Assembly (NCBI GenBank): GCA_001600875.1
Contig: BCLD01000012.1
Location: 680,287-744,286, forward strand
From: Solicoccozyma terricola
Lineage: Eukaryota; Basidiomycota; Tremellomycetes; Filobasidiales; Piskurozymaceae
Reading direction: 5' to 3'
Length of the DNA stretch: 64,000 nucleotides
How positions within the stretch are numbered: position 1 is the stretch's first letter; every line of letters starts with the position of its first letter. The translations under genes were made by a program, and so were the position numbers. Shown piece after piece: positions 31,563-42,306 of this stretch. A model generated the notes under the pieces. It searched no databases. It was not told the origin of the DNA and saw only the letters and a list, made by a program, of their open reading frames with translations.

Positions 31563-34221
31563 TCAAGCTGCATCACCCTCACCCTCACCCTCACCCCTCG
31601 CCGCACGCTTCGTCCTCTCCTTCTTCCCCATCCTCTTCTTCTTCTTCGGCGGTTCTCCATTCCCATTTCCATTTCCACCACCCACCGCCGAATTCACCCT
31701 CATCTTACCCTTCCAAGCCACATCTCTCCCCTTACTCTCTTCCTCTTCCACAACAACCTCCTCACCCCATCGTCTCGTCGCGAGTTTCCGCTTCAGATCT
31801 TGTAATCGCTTGTTCATCCCACGGCCTGCTGCACCGAGGTCGTTCGGGTCACGATATGGGACGAAATGCTTGAGACCAAGATAGGCGTTCAATTCGGCTT
31901 CGGTGGCGAGTAGGATCTCAGCGGGTGTGAGACCGTATGACACCGGAGCGGTCTGAGCGTATTTGAATCGAGTAGGCATGTCTCCGATCTGCAAAAAAAA
32001 AACACAGCGGCGAAACGTGCCGTTAGGGTTGAGCCATTGGAACGTCCTGCGAATCACACTCACCATATCACCATGATGATCTAAACTCTTATACTCCTCC
32101 AATGCCTGCTTCACTTTCTCCTTTTTGGCTTCCACGCTGAGACCCTGTTCGGCTTCCAAGTCGAGGTCGTCCTGATCCTCGGCTGCGACCCGGTTCTCCT
32201 TGTTCTTCCGCTTCTTCTCCTTGCGTTTCTTCTTCTTCTCTTTGCGTTCGTCCGGGAAGGCAATGAAGTCGGCGTCCTGTGGCGATCGACGTTTTATTCA
32301 GATCAGATTAGAGGAGATTGGTCAAAAGAGATTAGGGGATGAATCACGTACCATGTTGATAGGTCCATCTTGATCTACGTCCATCTCCTCGACGACCTCG
32401 GCTTCAGTCTTCACGTCCTCGATGGATCCGCCCTCCTCAGCCTCAACATCATCGTTGTCGGGATACTCTTCGTAATCGCCCTCCTCCACCTCCTCCTCAC
32501 CCCACGACGGTTTCTCCTCATCCTTGAATAGACAGAAGTGGAATCGGAACTTGTCGTCAACACGTGGGTCAATTCGTCACCTCGCCACGCACACACTCAC
32601 ATCACCATCCTGCTCCATCATCCTCCCCATCATCTTATCATGCTCTTCTTCGTCCCAATCCTTGTCCAAGTCCAATCCATCCAACGCCTTCTCCCCGATC
32701 TCCCGTCGCAACTGCTCCAATCGCTTCTCAATCTCACGTCGTTTCTCACCCTTCAATCGACGGGTCTCTTCCTCCCGTGCGAGCTTCTCAGCGGCTTTAC
32801 GCTCAAGACGTGCTTGTCGTTTGGTTTTACGTGTGTCGTCGGGTCGCCGGACGACGGATGGCAGGATACGAGGATGAGATGTGATTTCAGCTGCTCCTCT
32901 GTAGAGGACATTGTCGCAATTCAGGTGATCACCATCAGATGTCTGCCAAGCTTGCCTCCTCTCCGTCCCCCGCAAAACTCACGGTTCTTCAAACCTGAAA
33001 TTATAAGCAGTCTCAAAATCTTCCGCCTTCTCATCAAATTCATCCTCATCCTCCAATGCACCCCACGGATGACTCGTAGCACCTTCGCCTTGTTGCTCCT
33101 CCTCGTCTTCGTCCGCTGATTCGAACGCTGCTGCTCGACCAGCTTTGGAGGATGAGGCTTCGGGAGCATCCTCATCAACCCATCCCCGGTTAAGGATGTA
33201 GCTGGATAGTGATATGAGGCTAGGTTCAACTTTCTGAGGCCCGTCCCAACAACGATCAAATACCAAACTCACTTCATAAGAAACTCGTCGTCGTCTTGTT
33301 TACTCCTCTTCACATCCACCTTCTTTGTCTTCTTGTTCTTCTTTTTCTGGACCCCGCTCTTCTCATCCTTGTCTCCTTCACTTTCATCTTCATTGTCCTC
33401 TACATCTTCCTCAATCTTAACGACAGCGGAACTCCTCTCGCCCAATCCCAAGATCTCTCTGACAGCATCCTCTCCACCTCCCGACTCCAGCAAAAACTTC
33501 CTGTATGCTTCTTTATTCTCATCAACCTTCACCGCGTCCGTAGTGACCTTCAAGAATCCATCTGCCTCTCCCTCCTCTTCTTGTTCGCCGTCCTGACCCA
33601 CGGCAGAATGAAACGCAGCAGTGACTTCCTTCCTCAACAGCCTCTCCTCTTGTACATTGGTAAGCGGGATAGTAGTCTCGGGTGGGACGAAGATATCTTC
33701 ATTCAACGTCGGGTCGGAATTTAGCAATGCCAGACGTTGATGGTCTTGCAAAGTGAATGCCTTCTTTTGAGACACTTTTCGCGTTAGACGAAGACGTTCC
33801 GCTTGAAGAGCTGTCTTTTCGAGTTCATCTGGAACCAGTCACCGATGTCAATACCCGTCAGCAGATAGATCGGAGGTGTAGAGCCGAGAGCAAAAATCCC
33901 AATCCCAAACGCACTCTGTAGGATATTTTCACTCCCATAAACACCTTCCCGCTTCCTAATCATTGCCAAGGTCCTCAATATAGCAGCATCCATAGCTGGA
34001 GTTAATTCTGCGCCATCCTCATCTTCTGTCTCGTCTGATTCATCCGATGAGTATTCATCTTGCGAGAGGTTCTCATCGAGCTGTTTGGAAGCTGGAAGGG
34101 TGGGACATGTGAGTGGGTGAGATACGTAGCAGAGAAGATGTGAGACGAGCGTACGCTGCGGTTTCGGCCGTGTATTGGTGGAGCTAGAGCTGGCTATAGC
34201 ATTGGATTGTGAGGATGCCAT
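31563..34221 (-). CDS. KRI1: Ribosome biogenesis protein Kri1
   Basis: Nucleolar factor needed for 40S assembly and early rRNA processing; in yeast it binds Krr1. Exons (descending): 34221-34155, 34091-33915, 33828-33273, 33201-32983, 32898-32601, 32522-32352, 32276-32064, 31988-31563 (708 residues). Conserved Kri1 core: FLMNYILNRGWVDED, ETAYNFRFEEPGAAEI, and a long K/E/R coiled segment with LKGEKRREIEKRLEQLRREI. Conserved C-terminal domain: FKYAQTAPVSYGLTPAEILL and KHFVPYRDPND. Alternating acidic (EDNEDESEGD) and basic (KKKNKKTKK) blocks are typical. The N-terminal acidic part ELTPAMDAAILRTL fits the family. A CACGTG lies 85 bp upstream of the start. Confidence 0.93.
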
Positions 34222-34414
34222 GATGAGCTGATGATGCCACAGACTGATATCTACCAACAGCACAGTGTGTGTTCAAAAGGTTACAGCACTTTTGGTGAAG
34301 TTGAGCACGTGACTGATTGTGCATTGTCCATTCTCGTTACAGCACCTCGCTTCCTCATGCAAATGCAAATCCGTAGCGGGGGATGAGACCTGCACCTCTT
34401 CATCCTCACCCTCG

Positions 34415-37400
34415 TCAGACCTGCTTCTCCTCCTCCTCTTGCTCCTTGGCGGGCACGAACGACGCTCCCAAACCTTGTACCTCGATGACGCGCGGGCTTC
34501 CACCAAACAACCAATTGCCGCCTCCAAGTTTGACACTGAAGGGCTCTTTGATCGTAAGTTCGTTCTGTCGATGAAGGCCTGCGTGATTCCGACAAGCATC
34601 AGCTTGAGACAGTAGCTGCTAGCGAGGTAAAATTTTACCTTCAATCTCATCGACGCGATTTCTGACGTCGTCTAGCATTTCGTCGAAGCCTTCTTCAAGT
34701 ACCACCTCCCTCGCGGCTTGTAGGAGCAGAACGGAATCGGGTCGTACGTCATGGTTGACCTGTGTGGTGCAGGGTCTCAGCGCAATTGAAGTACCGCAGC
34801 CTTGCCAAAACGTCACGTACGTCAATCGAGATAATCTGTAGCCAATAGGGCATCAAGTCAGCATACAAATCAACCCAGTCGCCGTCCGGCTTCCCTACAT
34901 TCGCATGATCGAGATCCGCTAGAAAGTCTGGCCTAGTCATGATCTGGGACGAAAGGACCACGAAGTCATCAGAGCCGAACCTTCCGTCAGCGGCCTCAAT
35001 CTCACCTGTCTAGCTCGGTAGTATGACACAGCGCTGTCCTGTTCCGTTGCTGCCAGTTCAGGACTCGGATTCTCCGCCAATTCTTTTGCATGTGCTTCAG
35101 CTTTCTGGACAAAAGCCCTCAAGAGTAGCCAAGAGCATCTGAAAGGGAAGAAAACGTTAGCCGAATTCGCAGCTGGTCAAACGGATGGACACCCACGTCG
35201 ACCACTTCTGTTCATCCATCACATCATCGTCGTGGTCTGGAATGAGACCGATCCTGGGTAATAACGGACGGCCATTATTGACTTGATATGGTAGCCAGAT
35301 TCTGAAGTCAACCTCACTTGGAGAGCAGCCAAGCTTTCTCTGATTGAACCATATATTTCGCCTCGCCTGGGGTCATAACAGAATATATCAGCTGAGGGAG
35401 ATCCCACCGGCATTCTTTTTCATCTCACCCAGCATATCTGTCCTTCTCGCTACTCTCATCATATAGCTTGTCCTTCCTCCAATCAGATCCAGAACGCTCT
35501 CCAGCTCTTGATCGGATTCCAATGGAATGCCTGCATCTATAGCGGCCCGTGGGCGATACATACGTCTTAAATAGCGTAATGAACGTAGCGCCTCCGGCCG
35601 AGGTAGATCGTAGACACTGAGGATCTGATGAAAGTGAAAGTTGAGCCTTGTTTTATCAGGTCCGACTGGTGAAGAAGGGGATTCCGCAACAAATGCTCAC
35701 CCGCATTCTACTAGCATTCTTCTTCATCGTATCAAGACACCAAAAGTCATCCGTACTAAATATCATGGTACAAATGCCCTGATTATCGTGCGATTAGCGG
35801 TATTGAATGATCCTTGCGGTCCTTCCTCGGACTCACTGCTTCTGCCCATGCTTCTGCCCGTTGTTGCAATTGATGCAAAAGTGCATGTCCTTCCTTGTCA
35901 TTCGGAAAGAGGTGGACATCTACGCATGATGTAAAAGGCATGTATCGACTTAACCTCCTCATAACAGCTGGTGTCAAGTCACGTAGAACGCTGAACGCTC
36001 ACTATTAAATGCTAGAACCAATGGCCTCCCTTTCTTCTTCGTATATCGTAACGCAACTTTCTCTAGCTTGTTCATCGCTGTAACAGGATCGCGCGGGACG
36101 CGACGGTATCAGAAGTCCAATTTTCTTCGTTGGAGAGGACGACATACCTCGCTCTATGTCTAGTGCCGGACCACCTTCTCGTGGGTCTCGTCTGGAGAAC
36201 AATGAACCTATCGTATAAAGTCCCGAAACGAAGAGAAGAATCAGCTCATCTGTGAAAGTCCAGCCAGCCCATATGCTATTGGCCTTCAACCCACCCTGTG
36301 AATCCTCGCTATTCATCGTAATTTAAAAATCAGTCCTGGTATCGTATCACGATATTGGATATTCACCCAACTCACTTGTATTCATAGTTCAATGCCTTTC
36401 CTAATCGTAATCTGAACACCTCCAAATCTGGGTGAGCTTCACAAAAAGCGGAACCTTCGGCGCGAATGGATTGCATGGCACTGATTGGAGAGAAGGGAAG
36501 GGAGTATGATTTCAGTTGAACGAAAATGGTGTGGGGTTGGTTGACGTGATGGGTAGACATACTCGATTAACATGGTTCCTTTCCCGGTGCCCTAAAATAC
36601 GAACGCCAGAGAGAAGGATGATCAACTTGCAGGTTGCCATAACAAGCATCGACTCCCGTCGTGGTCGTAGCAGATGACTCCCAGCTTAAACTGAGAGACC
36701 CATTCAAAACAGAGTCCAAATCCTCACCTTACTACCAACCATCAAGAAGTAACTCCCTGCTTCTTCACCTCTAACTATCCGATCCACGAACGGTTGTTCT
36801 TTTCGTCGAATATGTTCATTGTGTTCTTCTGTTGATGTTATTGATGATTCTGAGGATGGCTTTTTACGGTGTTTGAGAGTTCCAAGTTCCAGAGCTGGGT
36901 CCTGTTCCCAATATAATGGGGTCGATTGCCGGGGCGGTTTAGCGGGTTTTCTTTTCTTTTCCATGACGGAACTGGAGTGCTTTACTCACGTATCCAGGAG
37001 CAAATGCATCTTCCATCTTTGGTATATGATATGGAGATAACCCGTCAGGTCCTCCACATGGTGGCTCGCTCCGTTTTTCTGGTCTCTTCCCACTGTTGGA
37101 AAGACTAGGATAGATATCAACCGACTCACCTTGGAGAGGACATGTGCCTTGTACCATTGAAGGTATCCTACTCCACCAATAAATCTATATTCGAGAAACA
37201 CATCGCATATCAGTCCAGTCCGACTTGATGGCATCCACCTAAAACCAATCCAAATCACTCACACCATGATCAACCCGACTACAGTGGTAATACCAGCTTG
37301 AACAAACGGAGATGCAGCTAGCTCCTGTAACGCCGTCTTCTTCTCCTGACCATCACTCGTCATCTTCCCATCACCTCCACTGCTACCACTATATGGTGTA

Positions 37401-37576
37401 ACGACTGGTTGAGGTGTAGGTGGATTAGGCCACGATGGGACATTGGCAAGTCGAGAAGATGAGTGGATAGTGCGATGGACGTATGGTCGTTGGACTCGGA
37501 GAGCATGATGTGGTCGATCCAAAAGTGAGAGTCTGGTGGGCCAGATGGATGGTGGAATGCGAGGATATGGCCTCAT
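34415..37576 (-). CDS. Mitochondrial membrane-anchored P-loop NTPase-like protein, uncharacterised
   Basis: Eighteen exons (descending): 37576-37263, 37184-37130, 37016-36990, 36901-36728, 36591-36563, 36480-36376, 36308-36148, 36077-36003, 35919-35837, 35778-35701, 35624-35429, 35366-35318, 35253-35197, 35138-35006, 34943-34899, 34835-34821, 34759-34639, 34578-34415; all phases close (626 residues). N-terminus rich in R, S and H without acids (LRVQRPYVHRTIHSSSRL) reads as a mitochondrial presequence. One transmembrane helix near 91-113 (AGITTVVGLIMVFIGGVGYL). A P-loop GSKGTGKGT lies near 188-196, interrupted by an intron, with Gly where Ser/Thr is usual. The likely Walker B reads PLVLAFNN, lacking the acidic pair. 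Fold resembles ATPases of the archaeal ATPase/RNA12 type; I cannot assign a named orthologue. Exon 16 is 15 nt. Confidence 0.65.
34821..34835 (-). other. 15-nt microexon of the P-loop protein gene
   Basis: Encodes IISID between phase-0 junctions, with a CAG acceptor and GTACGT donor. Skipping it would also keep the frame, so an alternative form is possible. Confidence 0.6.
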
Positions 37577-37831
37577 AGCTACTTGGCTCGATCTACACTG
37601 TGGAATGCCTTGTTCCTGATCGCGAGCAAGATGGATACCATTGATAGCTTGGTGGAAAGTGGGACTCGGGCACGGATGGCCGAGATGATGCGTCCCACGT
37701 GAACACGGCATGGCAAAGATAATCCAGTACATCGCAGCGTACACCCCTGTCTACATCGCCCCATCACATGCTGCACAGTACATCGCTTGTATCAGTCTCT
37801 TGACAGGGTGTATGTCTCGTTCAGTGCTAAC

Positions 37832-40228
37832 TCACCTCATCATCGAGATGATCCTAAACTCTCGTCCCCCTCCAGGGTCGGCTGTTTCCTCGAGAAGCTC
37901 GCAGCTCACCGTATGTCGTCCAGGTGGCAAATTGCTACTAATCGTCGTGAATCTGAGGGACAGGGTGCATTCGATCAAATCATCCTTTCAGACATAATAG
38001 AAGCTGTTTGGATATGCTTCGACTCACCTTCCAATGTTACTATATAAAAAATGCGAGAATGAATGCCCATATCAGCGGGGCCCTCCCTGTCAATAACACA
38101 AGCACAATTTGAACACCAATATCCAAACTCACGCATCACCATTCTCCCAATACCCATCGGCTCTCACTCCTCTGTCATAATCATCCCCAACCCAACACCA
38201 AACACTTCCCAATCCAAACGTCTTTGATCGCAGACTATACATTTTGATCAACCCCAATCGCGTTTCAATATCAACGGTGAAGACCGATCCGGTAGTATTA
38301 GAGAATAGATACGTCTTTTCAGGGAAATCAGGGTGAAACCATTCATACCTGTGTTGAAGGTAAACAAAAAAAAAAAAACAGATAGAGGAGGATTTCATGA
38401 GCTGACGATCCGAGTAAGATGACGCATTGAGGCATATGTCTTCTCACCAGCCATCAGCACGTTCAGGTATGAGATGTTGCGCTTCACTTCGTGTACTCAA
38501 GCATTGTGGTTCCAGCGGGAGGTTGATCGTATCCTTGCTCCATCGTTGATTGAATCGGATCTAAGACCGGAGACGAGCAGATCATGTATGAGTCAGCGAG
38601 TCTTGAGTTAACACAAATCACATTGTTTCCCCATGTCATCGACCTCACCCTCGGTAGAAGGCCCATTTCATCCTCTGGTGGCCAACAACCCAACATCATA
38701 TGTGGATCTCCTTCCTCCTTTACATGTTTCCACGGACCCCATTCTTGTACTTGATCTGGCGTTGGTCTCATCGATTGCCATTCGTTTCCGTCCATATCCA
38801 CAAAGTCCAAACTTTCATCCCCACTCGTGGATGATTGACTTTTCCCATTCGATGGCGATGATGACGGTAACATATCCTCAACCAACTCGCACGTCATATC
38901 CATCACTAAACTTTCCACCATTCTAGACATATCTCGATGTCCTCGTGAATTCACATGTCGGACATCTGGATCGTTCCAAAAGTTGTTGGTAAAGTATGGA
39001 CGGACGAGTTCATCATGTCGCATCAGATGAGGCGCGAGAGGATTTCGCATACTGTGATCGGAGGGAGGATTAGGGTTTGAGGGTTTGAGATTCTTGTCCA
39101 AAGAATATCAAACTCACCTGATGACAGGTACATCTAGAGGGGAAATCAAGCCATGAAAAATATCAGTCAGTGAACCGTTTCTTACAACTCACACCTCAAT
39201 CTCACTCGCACCCACCATAATAAATCGCCACTGGTAAATGAACATCTCCACCATATCTCATACTTCCACCACCAAGTCCCAACGCCTCCACCATGATGAT
39301 TGCAGGTCTACTCGGTAAATCTAATAGACTTCTCAGCAGATTCTCCATGTTCTCTGTGTGTTCATCTAGGGGCTCGTCATTGATAGCGAGTTCAATGAGG
39401 ATGATGTTTGAATTGAGGGGTATGTGAGAGGAGAAGCAGAAGCTGAGGTGGGACGTCATTAATTATTAATGAGATGTCAGATAAGAGTATAAGACAGGTG
39501 TGGGAAAACCACGGAGGGGTTCGAACGGAACTCACCTGAAATAATCACTACCAGTGGCAGGAACTGCTCCATTTACTCCTATCACCTCACCACCCTTTGG
39601 GATAAACTCCTTGAACCAATCGGAGAAGAGATTTGCCCAGATCTCTGTAGAGAATACACCGTGTCCTCGTGTGACTGTGCATGTGATTGAAGATGTCAGT
39701 TGCCGATTGTATGTTGGGGGCATCCCGAACAGCTTCGCACCTGAACCACCGAGGACGCCGATTACTATATCCTCGCCTCGAAGAGCTCGTTGCATCACTT
39801 GTTTTAGTCGAGCTCCGGACCCTGCATATGCGGGAAAGGATTCGTGTTTAGATGACCGGCATATGTTCAAGGGGGAAGCGACAGAGCGTTCACTCACCCT
39901 CATATGATCTTGCCAACCGGAGATTTGCTCGTCTGCGTACATGTCTCACACCATCAGCTCGTTTCCTCCTCTTGACTCCCTCCCACCCTCCCTCCCTCCC
40001 TGCCACCCACCCATATTCCTTTTCGTACAACCCCGCATTTTTCCTACATCTCTCTCTGACGACCTCTGCTCTCTTCAACGCAGCGCTGACTCCAACACCC
40101 TTGATCTTGGACAGATTCGAGCGTTCTCGAAGGGGTGACCATCCGATGAGGAGCGACACGGCTGCGAGGAGGACGATGGTTACGAAGATGCATTGCCGTG
40201 GTGTAGGCCGTGATGAGAGGGCGAGCAT
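37832..40228 (-). CDS. Type II membrane protein with SGNH/GDSL-hydrolase-like lumenal domain
   Basis: Exons (descending): 40228-39898, 39821-39741, 39674-39536, 39442-39216, 39133-39118, 39051-38649, 38560-38448, 38348-38133, 38039-38028, 37952-37832 (552 residues). A signal anchor spans about 13-31 (CIFVTIVLLAAVSLLIGW) followed by a basic stem. SGNH blocks are readable: GVLGGSVTRGHGVFS with Ser about 137 and a Gly-rich turn, GVNGAVPATGSDYF, ILIELAIND with Asn/Asp about 205-206, and DVRHVNSRGH with Asp about 294 and His about 297. The C-terminal part (WFHPDFPEKTYLF to REFRIISMMR) looks like a beta-sandwich. Fungal proteins of this layout are thought to act on surface polysaccharides, for example as acetyl transferases or esterases; substrate unknown. 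Two exons are 16 and 12 nt. Confidence 0.75.
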
Positions 40229-40341
40229 GACATTGGGGGGTGGGGGGGATACCGATATGCAGATAGATGAATGCCAACCCCACCAACACCACTCCGGCGC
40301 GTTATTTTAATTTCCATCTCTGTGTACAATTCGCCGCCCAC

Positions 40342-40377
40342 GGATCTACAGGATCTATGGGATCTATAGGATCTATA
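40342..40377. repeat. 9-bp tandem repeat, four copies, overlapping the TrpRS stop
   Basis: Units GGATCTACA, GGATCTATG, GGATCTATA and GGATCTATA. The last copy includes the reverse-complement stop codon (40373-40375) of the mitochondrial TrpRS gene. Confidence 0.85.
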
Positions 40378-42020
40378 TCGCTTGCAATCCAATCTTGCGC
40401 CTCACTTCATCCATCGTCTTACTCGCAATACCTCTCGCAACCTCCGCTCCACTCCTCGCAACCTCGCTAAGATACCCTGTATCCTGTCGTATCCTCTCGT
40501 ATTCCTCCCTAATCCCGGCAAGTCTCTCCACGACAGCCTCAGTAACTCGTGCTTTCAACTCTGCGTGTCCACCGATCCCTTCATCAGATAATGCTTGAGC
40601 TACTTGCTCAGCCGTCCTCGGTTGTTCTTGATCAGAAGAAGCTCGACCTTCGCAAGCAGCTAATATCGTCAACAAGTTTGCCACACCTCGTCTTTGTTCA
40701 GGATCATATGTGATTGACCTATCGGAATCCGTAACGGCTGATTTTATGCGTTTTGCAATCGTCGTTGGGGAATCGGTGATTAAGATTCTAGAAGATGGAT
40801 TTGGAGCTGATTTGGACATTTTCTGAGATGGATCAGTTAGTGATAATACTCGTTTAGATGGAGCTGTTGTTTTGAGCAGTTATTGTTTTCCGTCAATTCA
40901 GTGGATCCGATTCAACCCGCGAAGCGAACCAGAGTCAAGGCAAAGAACACAAACAACTCACTGATCATATGTCGTGGTAGAGGAAAAGTCTGACCGAATC
41001 GAGAGTTGAATGTTTCTGCGATATCTCTTGCTAGTTCAAGATGTTGTTGTTGGTCTTCACCGACGGGTATATCGGTTGACCTGTCAACGGTGGGGGTGGG
41101 GGTTAGGGTGGTAGATTCATGTCAATCACAAAAGACCCATAACCGAGTAGAAAATCATTCGACACTCACTTGTATAGCAAAACATCGGCAGTTTGTAATA
41201 CCGGATAAGCGAATAAACCAAGTTTCAGGTCTCCGAACATTCCAGCTTCTTGATCGGCCGGACTTCCATCTTGAGCAATCGCCAATTTAGACTATTCACG
41301 TCCTAACCCCCACATCAGCATTCCGTTGAAAACTCTGAAAACCTAACCTAACCTAACCTACCTTCCAAGTAGTCATCCTTCCTAACCTTCCTACACCCGT
41401 CAAACAATTCAATATCCATCCGAGCTCCGCATGTTCTTGTACTTGTTCTTGAAAAAATAACGTACTCCCTTGACCTAATCCACAAGCGAGTAGACAAGCC
41501 AGACATTCTTTTCGTTCTGCGAGGAGACGAGTGGGGTTTTGGGGTAGAGTGATTGCGTGAAGACCGACGATGGAGAAGAGGATTCGGGTTGTTGAAGTTG
41601 GAGGTTGGGATTGTAGTTGAAGCCATGTTTGAATGGCGCCGAGGTAGTTGCCGAGCTGGTGTTGCAAAAAGAAAAAGAAAAAAAAAAAAAAAAAAAAACG
41701 GTATTTGTTAGAAAGGAAGAGAGTGAGGGATATGTATCGAAGATGAGCCTTACATGTGGTATGCCTATGTTGAGTGGGAGATGATGATCAGCTCGGTCAA
41801 AGTAGGTATCATTACGACTAGCGGACAACTGACCTGTAGGTTGAATACCACTAAACACCGTCCTCTGATGTTCAACCTTGCGTCGTTTGGCAGAGTCGCT
41901 GGGGGGTACGCCCGAGGAGCCTGCCAAAGAGCTGTTGAAACGGATGTGGGGGTAGCGTGGGCGTGGGTGTGTGCGAGCGGACGGTAAGCGGATGAGAGGG
42001 GCTGGGAGGGAGCGGGACAT
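40373..42020 (-). CDS. MSW1: Mitochondrial tryptophanyl-tRNA synthetase
   Basis: Charges mitochondrial tRNA-Trp. Exons (descending): 42020-41834, 41764-41754, 41655-41362, 41291-41170, 41080-40962, 40863-40373 (407 residues). A presequence of about 45 residues rich in R, P and S ([19 protein letters not shown]) precedes the class I core, which opens [20 protein letters not shown] with the HIGH-type motif PHLGNY; the KMSKS loop reads KMSKSAPNP. Other family marks are [14 protein letters not shown] and [17 protein letters not shown]. The 11-nt exon 2 supplies part of the HIGH-type motif. Intron 3 begins with four TTAGG-like units. It shares a 286-bp divergent spacer with the beta-helix gene. 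Confidence 0.94.
41754..41764 (-). other. 11-nt microexon of the mitochondrial TrpRS gene
   Basis: Adds two bases to complete Gly and then encodes IPH, giving PTGIPHLGNY. Skipping it would shift the frame and destroy the ATP-binding motif, so it must be included for a functional enzyme. Confidence 0.8.
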
Positions 42021-42306
42021 GGTGTGAGAGTGAGCCGAGGATGTGGTCGTGGTGGATGTTGCAGTGGTGGACGCGTGACCAGTTGTCCGCCCAGGCACGC
42101 GTTGACATGTCGACATGAGCAGTGGTGGGCTGGGGGGCATTCCATCAGATATCCAGCAGACATCCCCCCATCGCATACATCATACCACCATGCCAGTGCA
42201 TACCCAGCATTAGACCAGCACGCACCTATCCAACAACAAGCGTCCTGGCTCATCTCACGCGGATCTCGTTCACCACCGAAACGTCACTGCCGCACTACCA
42301 CGAACC
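42021..42306. promoter_or_regulatory. Divergent promoter TrpRS / beta-helix gene
   Basis: 286-bp spacer with no distinct element recognised; short frames only. Confidence 0.45.

Noticed and set aside
36236..36280. A 45-nt intron (GTGGGT...CACAG) inside exon 7 of the P-loop gene
   Set aside because: It is in frame and shorter than its neighbours; the unspliced reading is coherent, so I kept it as exon, though it cannot be ruled out.
39852..40310. 152-codon plus-strand frame over the SGNH gene start
   Set aside because: Antisense to the signal anchor and stem of the SGNH protein, which has clear domain support.
41341..41362. Telomere-like TTAGG repeat
   Set aside because: Only four units, located inside TrpRS intron 3 and including its splice donor; too short and too internal to be a telomere relic.
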